From an uncultured Ruminococcus sp. (GTDB lineage Bacteria; Bacillota; Clostridia; Oscillospirales; Ruminococcaceae): a stretch of DNA of 9,117 nucleotides. The stretch covers positions 1 through 9,117 of the forward strand of contig CAMWRL010000067.1 in the NCBI GenBank assembly GCA_947176685.1. Reading direction: 5' to 3'. The notes under the pieces are model-generated. The model was not told where the DNA came from. It searched no databases and was given only the letters and a program-made list of their open reading frames with translations. The translations under genes and the position numbers were made by a program. Below, piece after piece: positions 1 to 6,608 of the stretch (position 1 is the stretch's first letter; the number at the start of each line of letters is the position of its first letter).

Positions 1-60
1 TTTTAATACATTCAGCGGAAAAAGTCAAGTATTTTGCCAAAAAACGTCAGAAACACACAT
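1..60. other. Region downstream of sigG, no gene recognised
   Basis: These 60 bases lie beyond the sigG stop codon. They are AT-rich with one short TTTTG/CAAAA dyad, but I see no GC-stemmed hairpin followed by a T-run on the minus strand. The sigG terminator, if intrinsic, probably lies beyond the window edge. Confidence 0.4.
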
Positions 61-834
61 TTATACACTGCCTTTTATGTGATTTATAGCACTTTTTTCC
101 AGTCTTGAAACCTGAGCTTGTGAAATTCCTATTTCACCAGCCACTTCAACCTGAGTTTTTCCTTTGAGGAATCTCAGATACAAAATGTTCTTTTCACGTT
201 CTCCAAGTTCCTTGATAGCGTCCCTTATAAACAGTTCGTCCAGCCAGCCGTCAACGTCGTTTCTGTCACCTATCTGGTCAATTATATATAAGTTTTCCTC
301 AGAGTCCGAATATACAGGTTCATACAACGATACGGGGTCGGAAATGCTTTCAAGGGCTATTACAACATCTGAACGCTTTTCACCTATATCATTGGCTATT
401 TCTTCAATATTAGGTTCTCTCTGCAACGATATTGTAAGCCGTTCCTTGGACTGAATAGCCTTGTACGCAAGGTCACGCAGAGAACGGCTGACTTTTACCT
501 GACTATAGTCCCGTAAGTGCCGGCGGAGTTCGCCGCTTATCATAGGCACGCAGTAAGTCGAAAAACGTACTTCCTTTGAGAGGTCAAAATTATTTATAGC
601 CTTGATAAGTCCCATAACTCCTATCTGGAAAAGGTCGTCAACTTCTTCTCCCCTGCCCGTGAACTTCTGTATAACACTAAGAACAAGCCGCAGATTGCCT
701 TTTATAAGTCTGTCACGGGCTTCCTTGCTGTTGGTGGACTTTATTTCCCGTAAAAGCTCCATTTTTTCTTCCTCTTTCAAAACAGTAAGCTCCGATGTAT
801 TTATTCCCGAAATCACTACTTTATTATAAGCCAT
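61..834 (-). CDS. sigG: RNA polymerase sporulation sigma factor SigG (late forespore sigma factor)
   Basis: A 257-residue sigma-70-family protein. In sporulating Firmicutes sigma-G directs core RNA polymerase to late forespore genes after engulfment. The N-terminus (NKVVISGINTSELTVLKEEE) follows the NKVxIxGxxTSxLxVLxxEE signature that separates SigG from SigF. Region 2 (about 43-110) includes GNLRLVLSVIQ, DDLFQIGVMGL and FSTYCVPMISGE-RR; region 3 includes KVSRSLRDLAYKA (114-126); region 4 ends with a helix-turn-helix, KTQVEVAGEIGISQAQVSRLEK (226-247). Length matches the family. The ATG at 832-834 has an AGGAGA site at 845-850, 10 nt upstream. At residue 45, where I recall B. subtilis SigG having Asn and SigF Glu at the aligned site, this protein has Lys. 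The gene stands alone here, divergent from a two-component system, whereas in Bacillus it follows sigE. SigF is the main alternative, but the N-terminus favours SigG. Confidence 0.93.
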   Translation of the reverse strand: MAYNKVVISGINTSELTVLKEEEKMELLREIKSTNSKEARDRLIKGNLRLVLSVIQKFTGRGEEVDDLFQIGVMGLIKAINNFDLSKEVRFSTYCVPMISGELRRHLRDYSQVKVSRSLRDLAYKAIQSKERLTISLQREPNIEEIANDIGEKRSDVVIALESISDPVSLYEPVYSDSEENLYIIDQIGDRNDVDGWLDELFIRDAIKELGEREKNILYLRFLKGKTQVEVAGEIGISQAQVSRLEKSAINHIKGSV

Positions 835-870
835 AATAAATTATTCTCCTGAAAAATTTTACTATAGACT

Positions 871-880
871 TATTATTGCC
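871..880 (-). promoter_or_regulatory. Possible SigF-type -10 element upstream of sigG
   Basis: Read on the minus strand this is GGCAATAATA, which fits the loose forespore sigma-F -10 pattern GGNNANANTR known from Bacillus. It ends 36 nt before the sigG ATG. In Bacillus sigG is first transcribed by SigF and then by SigG, so the location is reasonable. No good GYATA -35 lies 15 nt further upstream, and the -10 consensus carries little information, so this is tentative. A small dyad (CCGGA-AAG-TCCGG, 879-891) overlaps the upstream side. Confidence 0.25.
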
Positions 881-945
881 GGAAAGTCCGGTTATAATCA
901 CTGGAAAAATCCGTCAGCAGCATTGTCTGTGAATACTTCATCTGC

Positions 946-974
946 TTGACTTTTACACTGCTTTATGATACAAT
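946..974 (+). promoter_or_regulatory. Sigma-A promoter P1 of the two-component operon
   Basis: TTGACT (946-951), a 17-bp spacer and TACAAT (969-974), preceded by the extended -10 dinucleotide TG at 966-967. Five of six bases match consensus in each hexamer and the spacing is ideal. Transcription would start near 981, giving a leader of about 80 nt before the response-regulator ATG. Confidence 0.8.
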
Positions 975-988
975 CAGATTGTGGGTTT

Positions 989-1006
989 TTGTCTTTTTAC
1001 AGACAA
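989..1006. repeat. Inverted repeat TTGTCT-N6-AGACAA, candidate operator
   Basis: TTGTCTTTTTACAGACAA is a perfect 6-bp dyad with a 6-nt centre. It lies just downstream of the P1 start and over the P2 -35. The same half-site occurs at 923-928 (direct) and 1055-1060 (inverted, AGACAA), so four copies fall within about 140 bp of this control region. Possible roles are binding by the response regulator encoded just downstream (autoregulation) or a small hairpin in the P1 leader. Confidence 0.45.
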
Positions 1007-1025
1007 CATCACTGATTTATATAAT
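996..1025 (+). promoter_or_regulatory. Second sigma-A promoter P2 of the two-component operon
   Basis: TTTACA (996-1001), an 18-bp spacer and a perfect TATAAT (1020-1025), giving a start near 1032. It lies wholly downstream of P1, so the operon appears to have tandem promoters. Its -35 sits inside an inverted repeat (989-1006), so a protein bound there would cover this promoter and the early transcribed region of P1. Confidence 0.55.
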
Positions 1026-1061
1026 ACTGAATTACTATGATTTTTTACGGGAGAAGACAAA

Positions 1062-1739
1062 ATGAAAGTTCTGATTATTGAAGACGAAAAAAGCCTTTCT
1101 ATGGCATTAAAGGAACTGTTGCTATGTGCAGGTTTTCTGGTCGACACTGCTTTCAACGGTGTTGACGGTCTTGACAACGCTCTCAGCGGAATCTATGATA
1201 TAATTATTCTGGACATCACTCTGCCTAAAATGAACGGCGTAGAAGTGTTGCAGGAAATACGCAGAAATAATATTTCTTCGTCTGTCCTTATGCTTACGGC
1301 AAAGTCGGAAATTGAAGATAAAATCAGGAGTTTCCAGTCGGGTGCGGACGACTATCTTACAAAACCGTTTGCTACGGAAGAACTTATTGCCCGTGTACAG
1401 GCTCTTTCCAGAAGAAACGCAATGGAATATGTTACCGATATACTGCGGTTCGGAGACATAGAACTTGACCGCACGCATCACGAACTCAAAAAAGACGGCA
1501 AAGGCATAAAGCTGAGTACAAAAGAATATCAGCTTATGGAACTGCTTGTTTTAAACAAGGGCAGTGTTGTCAAACGTGAATACTGTATAAATAAAATATG
1601 GGGTTATGAGTCCGATATTGAATATAATTCGACAGATGTATATATATCATTCCTCAGAAAAAAACTTAATGCCCTCAAATCCGATACCGTTATAAAGTCC
1701 GTTAGGGGTCTCGGATATTCCTTAGAGAAAAATAAATGA
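1062..1739 (+). CDS. OmpR/PhoB-family response regulator
   Basis: A 225-residue DNA-binding response regulator, phosphorylated by a partner histidine kinase to control transcription. The receiver domain (1-115) has the acidic pair E7/D8, the phospho-acceptor D51 (in LDITLPKMNG), T79 (in LTAKS) and K101 (in LTKPF), so all catalytic switch residues are present. A winged-helix effector domain (about 127-223) follows, with LSTKEYQLMELL, the recognition-helix region STDVYISFLRKKL and the closing VRGLGYSL hairpin. The ATG at 1062 has GGGAGA at 1049-1054, spacing 7. The stop overlaps the kinase start as ATGA, so the two are co-translated. The target regulon cannot be read from the protein. Family assignment is firm; no named orthologue is claimed. 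Confidence 0.95.
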   Translation: MKVLIIEDEKSLSMALKELLLCAGFLVDTAFNGVDGLDNALSGIYDIIILDITLPKMNGVEVLQEIRRNNISSSVLMLTAKSEIEDKIRSFQSGADDYLTKPFATEELIARVQALSRRNAMEYVTDILRFGDIELDRTHHELKKDGKGIKLSTKEYQLMELLVLNKGSVVKREYCINKIWGYESDIEYNSTDVYISFLRKKLNALKSDTVIKSVRGLGYSLEKNK

Positions 1740-3445
1740 ACAGTTCGATTGATAAATTCAGGAAAAAATATATCATTACTGCATCTGTTATAGTTTTTGC
1801 AGTGGTTCTGCTTATGATAATAACACTTAACTTTCTTATGCAGATGAGTTACAGGAATGAAGGCAGAATTATCAGAAATATCATCGAACGGGTTGCCGTA
1901 TCGCACCTCAGTCAGCCGGTAAACGAACACTTCAACCTCAGTGAAGCCGAACAGACTGAAAACGGTGACTATAAAATCCCACGAAGTATAAAGGATATTT
2001 CAAAAATAACCGTTTACGGAAGTATAAATTATAAAAACAATTCTGCCTTATGGTACAGTGCCGGAGGCGGTCTGCTCTTTGAAGCTGATACAGAAGACGG
2101 TACAGAATGGTTTTACAAGGATTATTCTTTCAGCCGTGACTCATCAAGTATTTCAATAAGCTTTGAGGACTATGACAACATAAAAAGTGATTACACCAAT
2201 ATTTCTATAAATCAGTCCCAGATAACAAGCAGTTATTTTCTTGTTTCGGTTGTATGGTGGAAAAACTCCAGCAATATTCCGGAGGGTTATGACGACAATG
2301 TTGAAATCAGTATAGACAGTATTGATATAAGCTATAAGAATCAGGCAAACATACAGACGCCTGATGGTACACTCGCAGCACACAGCAGTTTTACGGATAT
2401 ATTTGAAAACGATATTCCTGAAGCACTTAATAATATGAATTCGTTTTATCTCGTGACAGACGACAGTCATAACCTCCTGTCCATAAATGACGGCAATCTT
2501 ATGAAACCGCTGGACAACTCGAAAGCACGCAGATATGTAAGCGAAATCTTCGGTTCAGAAAAGGAAAACGGTACAATAACAAAAGACGGTACAGTATACA
2601 GTTACAATGTTATGCATAATGACGGTTTCAATATTATAACTTTTATAAATGAAAGCTTTATAAATACGTTTAACGGCAATCTTATGAAAATTTCGTTTCT
2701 TGTCGGCGGAATTATTTTTCTTATTCTTTTCGTGCTTATTGTAAAGGTTTCAGGTCTGGTCGTAAAGCCCGTTGCCGACAGTATGGAACGTCAGAAGCGT
2801 TTTATATCTGACGCAAGCCACGAACTCAAAACTCCCATAACTGTAATTTCCACAACGATTGACATTATCGGAAACAAGTACGGAAAAAACCGCTGGACTG
2901 AATGTATAAAAGAACAATCAGTTAAAATGCAGAAGCTTGTTGCAGAACTGCTTGACCTGTCCAGACTTCTTGAAACAGATAATGCCGCTTCGGGTTTTGA
3001 AACACACGATATAAGCGATATAATAAGTAATTCATTGCTTTATTTTGAGAGCCTGTTTTTTGAAAGCGGAAAAACTTTGAATCAGGACGTTGAGGAAAAT
3101 ATAAGAATAAACTGCAATGAGGACAAAATCTCGCAGCTTGTGGGAATACTTATGGATAACGCCCTCAAATATTCTGACGAAAAAAGCGTTATAGATTTCA
3201 GTCTGAAAAAATCCGGAGATACGGCTGTAATAAGATGCTCAAATCCCTGTTCAGACTTTTCGGCAAGCGATACATCAAAGCTCTTTGAAAGGTTTTTCCG
3301 GAGCGAAAACGACCATATACACGAGCAGGAAGGCTTTGGTCTGGGACTTTCGATAGCGCAGGCAATCACCGAACTGCACGGCGGAAAAATTTCAGCCCAA
3401 TATGAAAATAATATAATAACATTCACAATTGTTCTCAACCTGTGA
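1736..3445 (+). CDS. Membrane sensor histidine kinase with large extracellular domain
   Basis: A 569-residue kinase partnering the preceding response regulator. A first transmembrane helix (about 13-35) and a second (about 318-337) enclose roughly 280 extracellular residues. The distal part of that domain (about 235-310, FYLVTDDSHNLLSINDG onward) resembles the membrane-proximal sensor segment common in clostridial kinases; the proximal part (about 60-215), rich in Ser, Tyr and Asp, I do not recognise. The cytoplasmic core follows the second helix almost directly, with no clear HAMP domain: H-box FISDASHELKTP with phospho-acceptor H362, N-box MDNALKYS (N475), F-box LFERFFRSE and G2-box GFGLGLSIA. 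The G1 region (SNPCSDFSASD) lacks the usual DxGxG, as in some other low-G+C kinases. It starts inside the regulator stop (ATGA) and ends just before a strong terminator. Confidence 0.92.
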   Translation: MNSSIDKFRKKYIITASVIVFAVVLLMIITLNFLMQMSYRNEGRIIRNIIERVAVSHLSQPVNEHFNLSEAEQTENGDYKIPRSIKDISKITVYGSINYKNNSALWYSAGGGLLFEADTEDGTEWFYKDYSFSRDSSSISISFEDYDNIKSDYTNISINQSQITSSYFLVSVVWWKNSSNIPEGYDDNVEISIDSIDISYKNQANIQTPDGTLAAHSSFTDIFENDIPEALNNMNSFYLVTDDSHNLLSINDGNLMKPLDNSKARRYVSEIFGSEKENGTITKDGTVYSYNVMHNDGFNIITFINESFINTFNGNLMKISFLVGGIIFLILFVLIVKVSGLVVKPVADSMERQKRFISDASHELKTPITVISTTIDIIGNKYGKNRWTECIKEQSVKMQKLVAELLDLSRLLETDNAASGFETHDISDIISNSLLYFESLFFESGKTLNQDVEENIRINCNEDKISQLVGILMDNALKYSDEKSVIDFSLKKSGDTAVIRCSNPCSDFSASDTSKLFERFFRSENDHIHEQEGFGLGLSIAQAITELHGGKISAQYENNIITFTIVLNL

Positions 3446-3448
3446 ATA

Positions 3449-3481
3449 TCAAAAAGTCTGCCCTTGCGGCAGACTTTTTGA
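3449..3481. terminator. Strong intrinsic terminator after the two-component operon (bidirectional)
   Basis: A 14-bp uninterrupted stem with a 5-nt loop: TCAAAAAGTCTGCC, CTTGC, GGCAGACTTTTTGA. A GC-rich core is flanked by A5 on one side and T5 on the other, so it reads as a terminator on both strands. It starts 4 nt after the kinase stop codon and can also stop the convergent xylanase transcript. Confidence 0.9.
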
Positions 3482-3553
3482 ATATGATTTGTCCCCGTAA
3501 CAAAACCCCGAAAAAAAATCAATTCAGGATTCTGTTATAGTGATAAATCTTTT

Positions 3554-3581
3554 TCCGGAGTGCGAATATTCACACTCCGGA
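3554..3581. repeat. Perfect hairpin TCCGGAGTG / CACTCCGGA between convergent genes
   Basis: Nine-bp arms (3554-3562 and 3573-3581) flank a 10-nt centre containing the palindrome GAATATTC. It lies 40 bp past the xylanase stop on the minus strand. Neither strand has a proper T-run directly after the stem, so it is not a textbook terminator. It may protect the 3' end of the xylanase mRNA or assist termination, with the A/T-flanked hairpin at 3449-3481 acting as the backstop. Confidence 0.6.
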
Positions 3582-3620
3582 CTTTATGAGAGAAATTATG
3601 AAAATGAAAATATCTGATAA

Positions 3621-5768
3621 TTAATTACACTTTGTGTAAATCTGACCGCCGTTGAGTTCCTTGCCGTTTACTGCAAAGAGTTCTGAAACTGTAACTATCT
3701 GCCAGCCCTGTGATTTGAGGTACGGACAAAGATATTCCATTGCCTCGGCAGTAGAGTCATATGTTTCGTGACAAAGTACAATTGCATTATTGAGTGAACC
3801 GTTTGACATAGCATTTTTTACTGTGTCAATTATCTGACTGCTTGTAGCACCGTTCCAGTCCTGAGTGTCAATCGAGCAGGTGATAAGCGGTACATCATTA
3901 AGAGTTGCTTTTACTGTATCGTTTGATGCAAGATACGGAAGTCTAAGAAGTTTTGAAGGTTCTGTACCTATGATATTTTTAAGAGCGTCTGTACAGGAAT
4001 CATATTCACTGCGTATTTCCGAAGCCGATTTTTCTGAAAGATTGGGATGAGACTTTGTGTGGTTGGCAACTTCCATACCCATATCATAAGCTGTTTTTAC
4101 TTCTGCCTGATTATTGCGAATCCAGTCGCTTACATAGAAGAATGTAGCGTGGAATCCTGAACCTTTAAGAGCGTTGAGGATTCTCATTGATGAAGAATTT
4201 GCGTCCGTACCTACTGCGCCGTCATCGAACGAGATAGCAACCATAGGCTTTGAGGGGTCAATCCATGATATATCAACTCCTCCGGAAACAGCCGGTGTGT
4301 CCGGTGTAGTCTGCTGAAGATTTACAACTGTTTGTCTGAGAAGTACAAGGTCAAATGAATTTATAATGCCGTCGTCGTTCATATCGGCAGTTTCAAGAGC
4401 AGCTGACGCTTTTTTGCCGAGAATGAAATTCTGTAATTCCTGTAAATCAGCGGCATCAATCTTGCCGTCACCGTTCAGGTCTCCGAGCTTTGAAGAAGAA
4501 GAATTGAACTGAATAACTTTTCCTTTTTCAGCACCGATTGCTTCGTCCATAAAGTAATCAGTTGTTGTGCTGTCTGTTTCCGTGTAGATGATTAAGTTTG
4601 CTGCGCCTGCCGGAATGGTATAGCTTGTATTTGCAAGCTGAACCCATTCACCTTTAGCACCTGTTGCTGTAGCGATTGTGCTGTAATTGGTTTCGCCGTC
4701 CTTGTCATACTGGAGAGTGAGTTTAAAGTCTTCGGACGCTGTTTTGTTCTGCATTACTGCCGTACTGAAACTGTAGGAGTTTCCGGGAACGAAAACGGAA
4801 GTACTTAACGAACGGGCTGCACCGTTCCACGAATCAGTACGTCCTGTTACTCCGAGAGACTTGTTTCCTGCAAAAGCTTCGGCAGAGGTTTCCTTTACAG
4901 AAGCGTCACCCCTTGCGCCCCAGCTGTCAGCAGTACTTTCAAAATCAGAGTGGAAGAAATAGCCGTTTTCGTCCGGTTCAACAGGTGTCGGAGGTGTTAC
5001 TGTTGAACTTCCGCCATCGCCGTCACCATTGCCCATAACAAGACCATTTTTTATTACATTTGCACTGCCGTTTGACTGATAACCCTCAATATTGAGAGCA
5101 ACTTCGTACATTGTACCGCTCATATCAAGACCGGCTTTTTCCCACGCTTCAAAATGCTTGGAAACGCTTATTCTGCCTGAAATCTCTTTCTTCACATTGT
5201 TCTGTGCCGGATTGTCCTGACGGACGCTCCAGTACTGGTAAAACGTTTCAGTACCGTGAATGGACGGTTGATTTTCTCTTAATGTCTTGTAAATATCGTA
5301 CTTGTTGCCGTTTGCTTCGACTGTACCGAGTGAAACAGTTTCTCCGGGCGGTCTCCACGAACCCCACGCTTCTACTATATAGTATTCAATGGTAGGGTCT
5401 TCCGTCCAGCCGTATACGCACATATAGGAGTTGCCTTTTGGTTCGTACTCAACGTCATAATCAATATAAATACCGTTATAATCGCTGTACTTTTTTGTTT
5501 TTTCGAGTTTCTTTCCGGTACGGAAAAGACAGTTTTCAATTCCGTCCCAACTGCAAGAAAACGCTCCTTCACTTCCGACAGTCATCTGAGCGTTACCCTG
5601 ACCCCACTGATTCCACAGTTCGTAGTCATAGCCGTCTTTAGTACCGATGTCCTGCTGGTCAGCAGCGTCAGCCGTCAACGCTGGTACAGATGTGCCAAAG
5701 AAGCAAGCCACTGTCATAAGTGCTGAAATGAAACTGTTGACAGATTTTCGGATTGCGCCTTGTTTCAT
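3621..5768 (-). CDS. Cellulosomal GH11 xylanase - CBM22 - dockerin - CE4 deacetylase
   Basis: A secreted bifunctional enzyme of 715 residues for acetylated xylan. Residues 1-35 form a signal peptide (cleavage probably after ADA). About 44-245 is a GH11 endo-xylanase: GYDYELWNQ start, nucleophile E128 in IEYYIVEAWGSWRPPG and acid/base E228 in NIEGYQSNGSA. After a Gly/Thr/Pro linker, about 268-412 is a CBM22-like xylan-binding module. About 427-485 is a type I dockerin with two calcium loops (DLNGDGKIDAAD, DMNDDGIINSFD). About 505-700 is a CE4/NodB deacetylase with all motifs: SFDDG (D515, D516), H570-TKS-H574, RLPY (609-612), DTQDW (D634, D637) and LCH (H667), consistent with acetyl-xylan esterase. 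I recall this domain order from R. flavefaciens XynB. I chose the ATG at 5768: GAGGA (5778-5782) lies 9 nt from it but abuts the alternative ATG at 5777. Confidence 0.95.
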   Translation of the reverse strand: MKQGAIRKSVNSFISALMTVACFFGTSVPALTADAADQQDIGTKDGYDYELWNQWGQGNAQMTVGSEGAFSCSWDGIENCLFRTGKKLEKTKKYSDYNGIYIDYDVEYEPKGNSYMCVYGWTEDPTIEYYIVEAWGSWRPPGETVSLGTVEANGNKYDIYKTLRENQPSIHGTETFYQYWSVRQDNPAQNNVKKEISGRISVSKHFEAWEKAGLDMSGTMYEVALNIEGYQSNGSANVIKNGLVMGNGDGDGGSSTVTPPTPVEPDENGYFFHSDFESTADSWGARGDASVKETSAEAFAGNKSLGVTGRTDSWNGAARSLSTSVFVPGNSYSFSTAVMQNKTASEDFKLTLQYDKDGETNYSTIATATGAKGEWVQLANTSYTIPAGAANLIIYTETDSTTTDYFMDEAIGAEKGKVIQFNSSSSKLGDLNGDGKIDAADLQELQNFILGKKASAALETADMNDDGIINSFDLVLLRQTVVNLQQTTPDTPAVSGGVDISWIDPSKPMVAISFDDGAVGTDANSSSMRILNALKGSGFHATFFYVSDWIRNNQAEVKTAYDMGMEVANHTKSHPNLSEKSASEIRSEYDSCTDALKNIIGTEPSKLLRLPYLASNDTVKATLNDVPLITCSIDTQDWNGATSSQIIDTVKNAMSNGSLNNAIVLCHETYDSTAEAMEYLCPYLKSQGWQIVTVSELFAVNGKELNGGQIYTKCN

Positions 5769-5777
5769 GTGAATCAT

Positions 5778-5782
5778 TCCTC
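5778..5782 (-). promoter_or_regulatory. Ribosome binding site deciding the xylanase start
   Basis: On the minus strand GTGAGGA immediately precedes ATG 5777-5775, leaving no spacer, but sits 9 nt before the in-frame ATG at 5768-5766. The downstream ATG also gives a more typical signal peptide (Met-Lys-Gln). Confidence 0.7.
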
Positions 5783-5811
5783 ACTTTCATATAAATCTGA
5801 CGTAAAACTTA

Positions 5812-5829
5812 CGGAAAAAATTTTTTCCG
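5812..5829. repeat. Perfect 18-bp palindrome in the xylanase leader
   Basis: CGGAAAAAATTTTTTCCG is completely self-complementary. It is centred about 50 bp upstream of the xylanase ATG and about 35 bp downstream of the predicted start of transcription (near 5856). It has no loop, so it is more likely a dimeric protein-binding site (operator) or an A-tract bend than an RNA hairpin. Confidence 0.6.
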
Positions 5830-5862
5830 CATTTCAAGTTCCGGTCTTTCTTTGATGATTTA

Positions 5863-5871
5863 ATTCTATCA
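5863..5871 (-). promoter_or_regulatory. Extended -10 promoter for the xylanase gene
   Basis: The minus strand reads TGATAGAAT, an extended -10 (TGn plus TAGAAT, five of six). No good TTGACA-like -35 lies 17 bp upstream, where the sequence is an A/T-run that could serve as an UP-like element. The start would fall near 5856, giving a leader of about 88 nt. A weak -35 is common at promoters needing an activator. Confidence 0.5.
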
Positions 5872-5879
5872 CAGAAACA

Positions 5880-5908
5880 TTGAAATTTTATTGAATTTAT
5901 AATAAAAT
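5880..5908 (+). promoter_or_regulatory. Possible plus-strand promoter in the divergent region
   Basis: TTGAAA (5880-5885), a 17-bp spacer and TAAAAT (5903-5908) on the plus strand. Hexamers and spacing are good, but the surrounding sequence is so AT-rich that chance matches are likely. If real, transcription from about 5915 would run into the hairpin at 6025-6060 before reaching the M15 gene. Confidence 0.25.
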
Positions 5909-6024
5909 ATACAAATTTATAAATAATTTTAAAACTGTCCTTTTTTTCATTAGATTTATCAGGCGTATTCTAAAAAAATTACCGTACTGACGGCTGATTG
6001 TAAATTTTTTGTTAACTTTCCGGA

Positions 6025-6060
6025 ATATTCAACGGTTATGCGTTGAATATACTGTTTTTT
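6025..6060 (+). terminator. Orphan intrinsic terminator-like hairpin upstream of the M15 gene
   Basis: Ten-bp stem ATATTCAACG / CGTTGAATAT (6025-6034, 6041-6050) with a 6-nt loop, then ACTG and six Ts (6055-6060). Polarity is plus-strand only. No protein gene precedes it on this strand, so it would end either a short non-coding transcript or a leader of the M15 gene. The stem is AU-rich in its lower half. Confidence 0.5.
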
Positions 6061-6161
6061 CTGCCCTATTGTGGGAGATGATTTTCTTGACATAGAAAAA
6101 TCTGTCATGAAATTCAGTTAAACAATCAGGTAATAAGGCATACGCCGGAAAGGAAATCAAA

Positions 6162-6608
6162 ATGACAAATACATACAGTCCAGACAACAGTACACAGCTT
6201 ACTGAACACTTCAATGTGTCGGAGTTCCGCTGTAAGTGCGGTAAAAATCACGACACAATACTTAATCCGGAGCTTCCGGAAAAGCTCGAAAAACTCTACA
6301 AGGCTCTTAACTGCTCGAAAATTATAATCAACTCCGGTTATCGCTGTCAGACACACGACAAGGCTGTCGGCGGTTCGGGTTCGGGACACCACGTTTACGA
6401 AAATGTTGCTGATATTGTCTGCTACGATAAGGACAATAAAATTATCCCGTCAAAAAAAATATCCTGTGCGGCTCAGGATGTTGATTTTGGTGGTATCGCA
6501 AACATTGACGGGACATATACGGCAACCCACGTTGATGTACGCCCGTCCAACTTCTGGAAAGGTGACGAAGTAAAAGGCACATCATTCCGTGACGGACGAT
6601 TTCTATAA
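6162..6608 (+). CDS. M15-type zinc D,D-peptidase (VanY/endolysin-like), frameshifted C-terminus
   Basis: 148 residues as read. It matches the Peptidase_M15 (M15_3-like) family of zinc D-Ala-D-Ala or endopeptidases that cut peptidoglycan stem peptides. The start LTEHFNVSEFRCKCGKNHD is typical, followed by IIINSGYRCQTHDKAVGGSGSGHH. Likely zinc ligands are H77, D84 (VADI) and H123 (ATHVDVRP). No signal peptide or transmembrane helix is seen. AAAGGA at 6149-6154 lies 7 nt before the ATG. The core is complete, but the reading frame breaks near 6585: the last seven residues look random, and the +1 frame continues as a plausible C-terminus to 6720. Removing one T at 6585-6586 gives a 185-residue product. 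The gene may be functional, mildly broken or affected by a base-call error. Confidence 0.8.
   Translation: MTNTYSPDNSTQLTEHFNVSEFRCKCGKNHDTILNPELPEKLEKLYKALNCSKIIINSGYRCQTHDKAVGGSGSGHHVYENVADIVCYDKDNKIIPSKKISCAAQDVDFGGIANIDGTYTATHVDVRPSNFWKGDEVKGTSFRDGRFL

Larger units (their letters stand above)
5769..6161. other. AT-rich divergent region between xylanase and M15 peptidase genes
   Basis: There is no coding sequence here. It contains the xylanase leader, palindrome and extended -10 (minus strand), a run of about 70 bp that is almost pure A/T (5881-5950), a weak minus-strand hairpin-plus-T7 (CCGT-CAGT-ACGG, then T-run, 5993 to 5972), an orphan plus-strand terminator-like hairpin (6025-6060), and a TTGACA (6087-6092) without a convincing -10 ahead of the M15 gene. 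Confidence 0.6.

Noticed and set aside
879..891. CCGGA-AAG-TCCGG hairpin as a terminator
   Set aside because: The stem is only 5 bp with a 3-nt loop and has no T-run in either direction; it lies in the sigG leader region.
1122..1481. Minus-strand 119-codon frame opposite the response regulator
   Set aside because: It is the shadow of a clearly coding receiver domain, with no ribosome site or domain signature.
3082..3522. Minus-strand 146-codon frame opposite the kinase C-terminus
   Set aside because: It is antisense to the conserved N-, F- and G2-boxes of the kinase and crosses the strong terminator; no family features.
5111..5641. Plus-strand frames opposite the GH11 domain
   Set aside because: They are rich in Arg, Ser and Cys, typical of antisense shadows; the opposite strand encodes an unmistakable xylanase.
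5972..5993. Minus-strand CCGT-CAGT-ACGG followed by T7 as a terminator
   Set aside because: The stem has only four or five pairs and there is no minus-strand gene upstream for it to serve.
6087..6115. TTGACA as promoter of the M15 gene
   Set aside because: The -35 is perfect but the hexamers 16-18 bp downstream (GAAATT, AAATTC, AATTCA) are poor -10 elements. I could not settle the M15 promoter.
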